Shown here piece after piece: positions 43,622 to 46,468 of a stretch of DNA of 46,468 nt. The stretch's first letter is position 1. Each line of letters starts with the position of its first letter. The notes beneath the pieces are model-generated. The model was not told where the DNA came from. It saw only the letters and a list, made by a program, of their open reading frames with translations, and did no database searches. The position numbers and the translations under genes are program-made. The stretch covers positions 1 to 46,468 of the forward strand of contig NZ_PGVB01000050.1 in assembly GCF_002860205.1 (NCBI RefSeq), in the 5' to 3' direction. Source of the stretch: Bacillus sp. T33-2. Lineage in GTDB: Bacteria > Bacillota > Bacilli > Bacillales > Cytobacillaceae.

Positions 43622-43774
43622 TCTAAAATGTGGACGAGTAAAAGTTTCCCTTCCCTTCCATTTTGAACTTATTAATCTAAGAATTACTGAATTAAATCCT
43701 TAATGTAAGCAACAGTGATCCAATTCCTAATATAAAAGTTGTGACAATACGCTAGGTAATAGAGGGGAGTTTTT

Positions 43775-44335
43775 ATGGGTAGTAGACTCGTTCATAAAAC
43801 ACTACAAGGATTAAAAAAAAGACTAGACACTAATAATCAACTTATCATATCAGGACGGGCAGGCGCGCTTAGCAATGCCATTTGTAAATTTAACCCACCA
43901 GCAATGATAGACGCGATTACTGATTTTGAGAATTTAACAAATTTTATGCTGCCTGAAGACCATAAGGAATTTCTGCTTCAACATAATGGCAGCACAATAT
44001 TCGATATCATAATCGACAATAATATACATGCTGGCGGAGGGTTGGATATCTTTTCATTAGAAAAAATTAAGCAGTCTCTTAATGATTTAAGTTTGCTGCC
44101 ATCTAATTATTTACCCATTGCTCATTTATTGGATGGTCACTATTTAGTTGTTGACCGCAAATGCCTTGAAGAAAATGACCCGAATTATCTGTCTATAACA
44201 AACTTCTTAGAAACCACCCGTTTAAACTTGAATTTTGAGATCTTTTTAGACCGATATATTGTAGCTCAGGGAAACATTTTCTGGAGTTGGCCAATTTACA
44301 CAGCCAAGAACTATTATCGAACACATAATGATTAA
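43775..44335 (+). CDS. SUKH (SMI1/KNR4) domain protein, possible immunity protein
   Basis: A 186-residue protein with the SMI1/KNR4 fold of the SUKH superfamily. It has an N-terminal helix (LPEDHKEFLLQHNGSTIFD), the central strands (GGGLDIFSLEKIKQSLN, LPSNYLPIAHLLDGHYLVVD) and a C-terminal helix (SITNFLETTRLNLNFEIFLD). Many SUKH proteins are immunity proteins against polymorphic toxins. No toxin gene is seen near it, so it looks like an orphan. GAGGGGAG precedes the ATG. Confidence 0.82.
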   Translation: MGSRLVHKTLQGLKKRLDTNNQLIISGRAGALSNAICKFNPPAMIDAITDFENLTNFMLPEDHKEFLLQHNGSTIFDIIIDNNIHAGGGLDIFSLEKIKQSLNDLSLLPSNYLPIAHLLDGHYLVVDRKCLEENDPNYLSITNFLETTRLNLNFEIFLDRYIVAQGNIFWSWPIYTAKNYYRTHND

Positions 44336-44340
44336 TAAAT

Positions 44341-44601
44341 AACTTGGAGGTTGGACGAGAGGTAATACCTTTTAATCCAGCTTCTTTTTTTGAAAATAAA
44401 AAGGAATTTTCGTTAGCTTCTGTAACTATCATCGTTACAGATACTAGAAAAGGTTGGTGAACAATTATGAGCAACATTCCATCATCAAAGGATTTTAAAG
44501 AGGAAATTCAAAGGTTGAAAAGGAGCTGTGGGATGCAAATTCCTTCCCCCTTGGCTGAAAAAGATTGGCATTCGGTATCCCTTGAATTTATAGTGTGGTA
44601 G
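44341..44601 (+). other. Two short frames below the SUKH gene, possibly one broken gene
   Basis: A TTG frame (44344-44460) gives EVGREVIPFNPASFFENKKE and SLASVTIIVTDTRKGW. Immediately after it, ATG 44467 (ribosome binding site GGTGA) gives MSNIPSSKDFKEEIQRLKRS and ends at a TAG near 44601. The pieces are protein-like but unrecognised and short. They may be ends of a decayed gene, or a tiny gene pair linked to the SUKH protein. Confidence 0.3.
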
Positions 44602-44835
44602 ATATGTCACATTCTAATCAATAACCTAATTTTAACATTTATGCTTATAGAAATTTTGTTTTTTCATTTTCTGTAACTGCTCTCAATAGACAACCCCTTC
44701 CGGCCGAGACTTTTGTTTTATTTAAAAAATCCACGAATGAAATTGTTAACAAACTTCACAATTCAGTCACGATCTGTAGTAAGATGGAAATAGTATTTCG
44801 GAACACGAAAAATAAGACATAGCGAGGTCAAAGGG

Positions 44836-46044
44836 ATGTGGAGAAACAGGAACGTATGGATTTTGTTAACAGGGGAGTTTATCGCCGGTCTCGGGTTGTG
44901 GCTTGGCATCATTGGAAACTTGGAGTTCATGCAGGATAAAATACCGTCCGATTTCTTCAAGTCGCTCCTCATGGCCGGCGGCTTGCTTGCCGGGATAGCG
45001 GTTGGCCCATGGGCAGGGCGGCTTACTGATCAGTCGAGCAAAAAAACTGTGATGCTGGGCGCCGGCGTCATGAGGGCTGTCAGTGTCATCTTCATGCTTA
45101 TCGCGATTCACACAGGATCTATCTGGTGGATGCTCATTTTTTTCTTTTTAATCCAAATTTCTGCCGCTTTTTACTTTCCGGCACTTCAGGCAGCACTGCC
45201 CCTTGTTGTAGCTGAAAAAGATTTGCTCCAGCTGAATGGCGTCCATATGAATGTGGCGACACTTTCGAGGGTACTTGGAACGGCTGTTGGCGGAATCTTT
45301 TTGGTGATCATGCCCTTATACATGCTGTATATCTTTTCATTGGCAGCGTATATTATCCTGTTCATCCTTACCTTATTATTGAACATAGATGAAACGAAGG
45401 CAGATCTACCGGCAACAGGCAGGGCCTTAAAAAAGGCTGGATTTAAAGAAGTATTTCCAGTCATAAACAAGCTTCCGATCGTTGCAATGACCCTAATCAT
45501 GACATTGATACCCCTGTTGTTTATCGGCGGCTTCAATCTTTTGGTCATCAATATCAGCGAACTCCAGGACAGCTCTGCCATTAAAGGGTGGATCTACACG
45601 GCAGAAGGAATCGCCTTCATGACCGGTGCATTTTTTATCAAACAAATCAGCTACAAGTTCTCGCCGTACAATATTTTATTTGCCAGCTCTTTCGCGATTG
45701 GCCTGTCCCAGCTGCTTCTGTATATGGCGGACCAGCCGGTGCTGACCATCCTTGCTTTTGTCATATTCGGATTTTCGATTGGCTGCTTTTTCCCTACTGC
45801 TTCGACCATTTTTCAAACAAAGGTGCCCAAGGACTTTCACGGCCGATTTTTCTCCTTCCGAAACATGCTTGACCGGGTTACCTTCCAGGTAGTTCTTTTG
45901 ATAACGGGTTTCCTGCTCGACGTTGTCGGACTGCAGTGGATGTGTGTCATATTTGGAGGCACCACGCTCGCGGCAACCATTATTTTTTATGTAAAACACC
46001 GCAAAACTCACATGGTTTGCGAACCGGAAAGGCAAGCGGGGTAG
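44836..46044 (+). CDS. MFS transporter (DHA3-like efflux)
   Basis: A 402-residue MFS protein with about 12 membrane segments. The segment 2-3 loop reads GPWAGRLTDQSSKKTVMLGA, close to the GxxxDRxxxKK/R motif of efflux carriers. Charged loop and length fit the MFS_3/DHA3 group. It has a higher GC content and more GGC/CTG-rich codons than the neighbouring genes, a hint of a different origin. A GAGGTC ribosome binding site precedes the ATG. The gene is followed by a dispersed-type inverted repeat and a terminator. Substrate unknown. Confidence 0.83.
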   Translation: MWRNRNVWILLTGEFIAGLGLWLGIIGNLEFMQDKIPSDFFKSLLMAGGLLAGIAVGPWAGRLTDQSSKKTVMLGAGVMRAVSVIFMLIAIHTGSIWWMLIFFFLIQISAAFYFPALQAALPLVVAEKDLLQLNGVHMNVATLSRVLGTAVGGIFLVIMPLYMLYIFSLAAYIILFILTLLLNIDETKADLPATGRALKKAGFKEVFPVINKLPIVAMTLIMTLIPLLFIGGFNLLVINISELQDSSAIKGWIYTAEGIAFMTGAFFIKQISYKFSPYNILFASSFAIGLSQLLLYMADQPVLTILAFVIFGFSIGCFFPTASTIFQTKVPKDFHGRFFSFRNMLDRVTFQVVLLITGFLLDVVGLQWMCVIFGGTTLAATIIFYVKHRKTHMVCEPERQAG

Positions 46045-46058
46045 ATAACGTCCCGCTC

Positions 46059-46112
46059 TGGGGCCTGACCCCCGTCGCGTTATCGTATTAACGCACTGGG
46101 GGTCAGGCCCCA
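46059..46112. repeat. Perfect 15-bp inverted repeat (GGCCTGACCCCC type)
   Basis: TGGGGCCTGACCCCC (46059-46073) pairs perfectly with GGGGGTCAGGCCCCA (46098-46112). A second stem, GCGTTA with TAACGC, nests inside. There is no U tail, so it is not a normal terminator. Similar CCCC-rich palindromes recur between genes in Bacillaceae genomes, so a mobile or repeat-type element is likely. Confidence 0.65.
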
Positions 46113-46123
46113 CCAGTAAGAAA

Positions 46124-46152
46124 AACCGGGCAAAAACCGCCCGGTTCTTTTT
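46124..46152 (+). terminator. Intrinsic terminator of the MFS gene
   Basis: AACCGGGC pairs with GCCCGGTT around a 7-base loop and runs into CTTTTTG, about 80 bases below the MFS stop codon. Confidence 0.8.
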
Positions 46153-46304
46153 GTTCACAGAACATCCGAAATTGTGCACTCTTTCCTATATACTTCTATA
46201 TATATACTCAAGGTATATTTTTCCGCCACATTTGTCGCATAAAATTGCCGGTGTCATTGCCACCCCGTCGGACACTCCTAGGATATCGAATCCGCCCACT
46301 ACTA

Positions 46305-46468
46305 CCTGTTTGTGTCACCCAGAACACGGCTAGATGACCGAACTAGCTCGCCGATACCTGTTTGCGTCACCTAGAACCCCGCTAGATGACCGAACCAGCT
46401 AGCCGATACCTGTTTGTGTCACCTAGAACCCGGCTAGATGACCGAACTAGCTCCCCGATACCTGTTTG
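46305..46468. repeat. 52-bp tandem repeat, running off the window end
   Basis: CCTGTTTG recurs at 46305, 46357, 46409 and 46461, a spacing of exactly 52 bases. The units are nearly identical (CACCTAGAACCC, then GGCTAGATGACCGAACTAGC, with a few base changes), three full copies and a part of a fourth. There are no unique spacers, so it is not a CRISPR array. Each unit holds the imperfect palindrome around GGCTAGATGACCGAACTAGC, but no open frame with a start. It continues beyond the window. 46153-46304 shows nothing else. Confidence 0.85.

Noticed and set aside
46305-46468. CRISPR array
   Set aside because: The whole 52-base unit repeats, including what would be spacers, and no cas gene is present.

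Overview
The window looks like a piece of the chromosome of a low-GC, endospore-forming-type Bacillaceae (Bacillus, Neobacillus or a close relative). This rests on consistent AGGAGG-type ribosome binding sites, frequent GTG and TTG starts, many U-tailed hairpin terminators, RsbR/SigB-type stress genes, a Yrk-like CstR sulfur cluster, Ktr potassium genes under a ydaO-type riboswitch, and a Bacillus-style polysaccharide utilisation locus. No rRNA, tRNA or CRISPR array is seen. The species cannot be named from the sequence alone.

Layout. 1-5.2 kb: a BCCT osmolyte transporter, a decayed alanine/sodium symporter, a NapA/Kef-like cation antiporter, a tiny membrane protein and an IS256-type transposase relic. 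5.2-9.7 kb: a Nudix hydrolase, a DUF2538/DUF6075-like protein, a frameshifted MEDS sensor gene beside two RsbR-type STAS proteins (one with a good SigB promoter), and a LapA-domain protein. 9.8-13.0 kb: an Msr-like ABC-F ribosome-protection ATPase preceded by a 14-codon leader peptide nearly identical, as I recall it, to the ErmD leader, plus an intrinsic terminator just before the gene; then an MFS exporter. 13.5-16.7 kb: a ktrB-ktrA potassium uptake pair behind a broken ArsB/NhaD-type permease and a c-di-AMP riboswitch. 16.9-18.9 kb: small genes and relics, including a decayed tyrosine recombinase. 18.9-25.7 kb: OsmC and a large reactive-sulfur cluster on the minus strand (TauE exporter, three TusA domains, a rhodanese-MBL persulfide dioxygenase-like protein, three active-type rhodanese domains, DsrE, CstR) with CstR-type palindromes at two promoters. 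25.8-29.3 kb: a broken carbon-starvation transporter, an orphan pyruvate-dehydrogenase E1-alpha gene divergent from a PaaX-type regulator, and relic DNA.

29.3-43.6 kb is a coherent catabolic locus. On the minus strand, a probable single operon runs sugar-binding lipoprotein, two CUT1 permeases, a secreted PL8 lyase, a GH88 unsaturated glucuronyl hydrolase, a DUF624 membrane protein, KdgA, KdgK, KduI and KduD. A divergent histidine kinase/response regulator pair is the likely controller. The lyase cuts a uronic-acid polymer outside the cell, the ABC system imports unsaturated oligosaccharides, GH88 releases the unsaturated uronate, and KduI, KduD, KdgK and KdgA carry it to pyruvate and glyceraldehyde 3-phosphate. 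The ABC ATPase is absent, as is usual where a shared MsmX-type ATPase serves several systems. 43.8-46.5 kb: an orphan SUKH (SMI1/KNR4) gene, an MFS transporter, a long perfect inverted repeat and a 52-bp tandem repeat that runs off the end.

The most notable points are the ErmD-like leader and attenuator in front of the ABC-F gene, the CstR sulfur regulon with a membrane-anchored rhodanese-like protein lacking its catalytic cysteine overlapping cstR, the c-di-AMP riboswitch whose first gene is now broken, and the frameshifted MEDS gene beside RsbR paralogues. Many genes are decayed (at least eight relics), so this is a region of active gene turnover.
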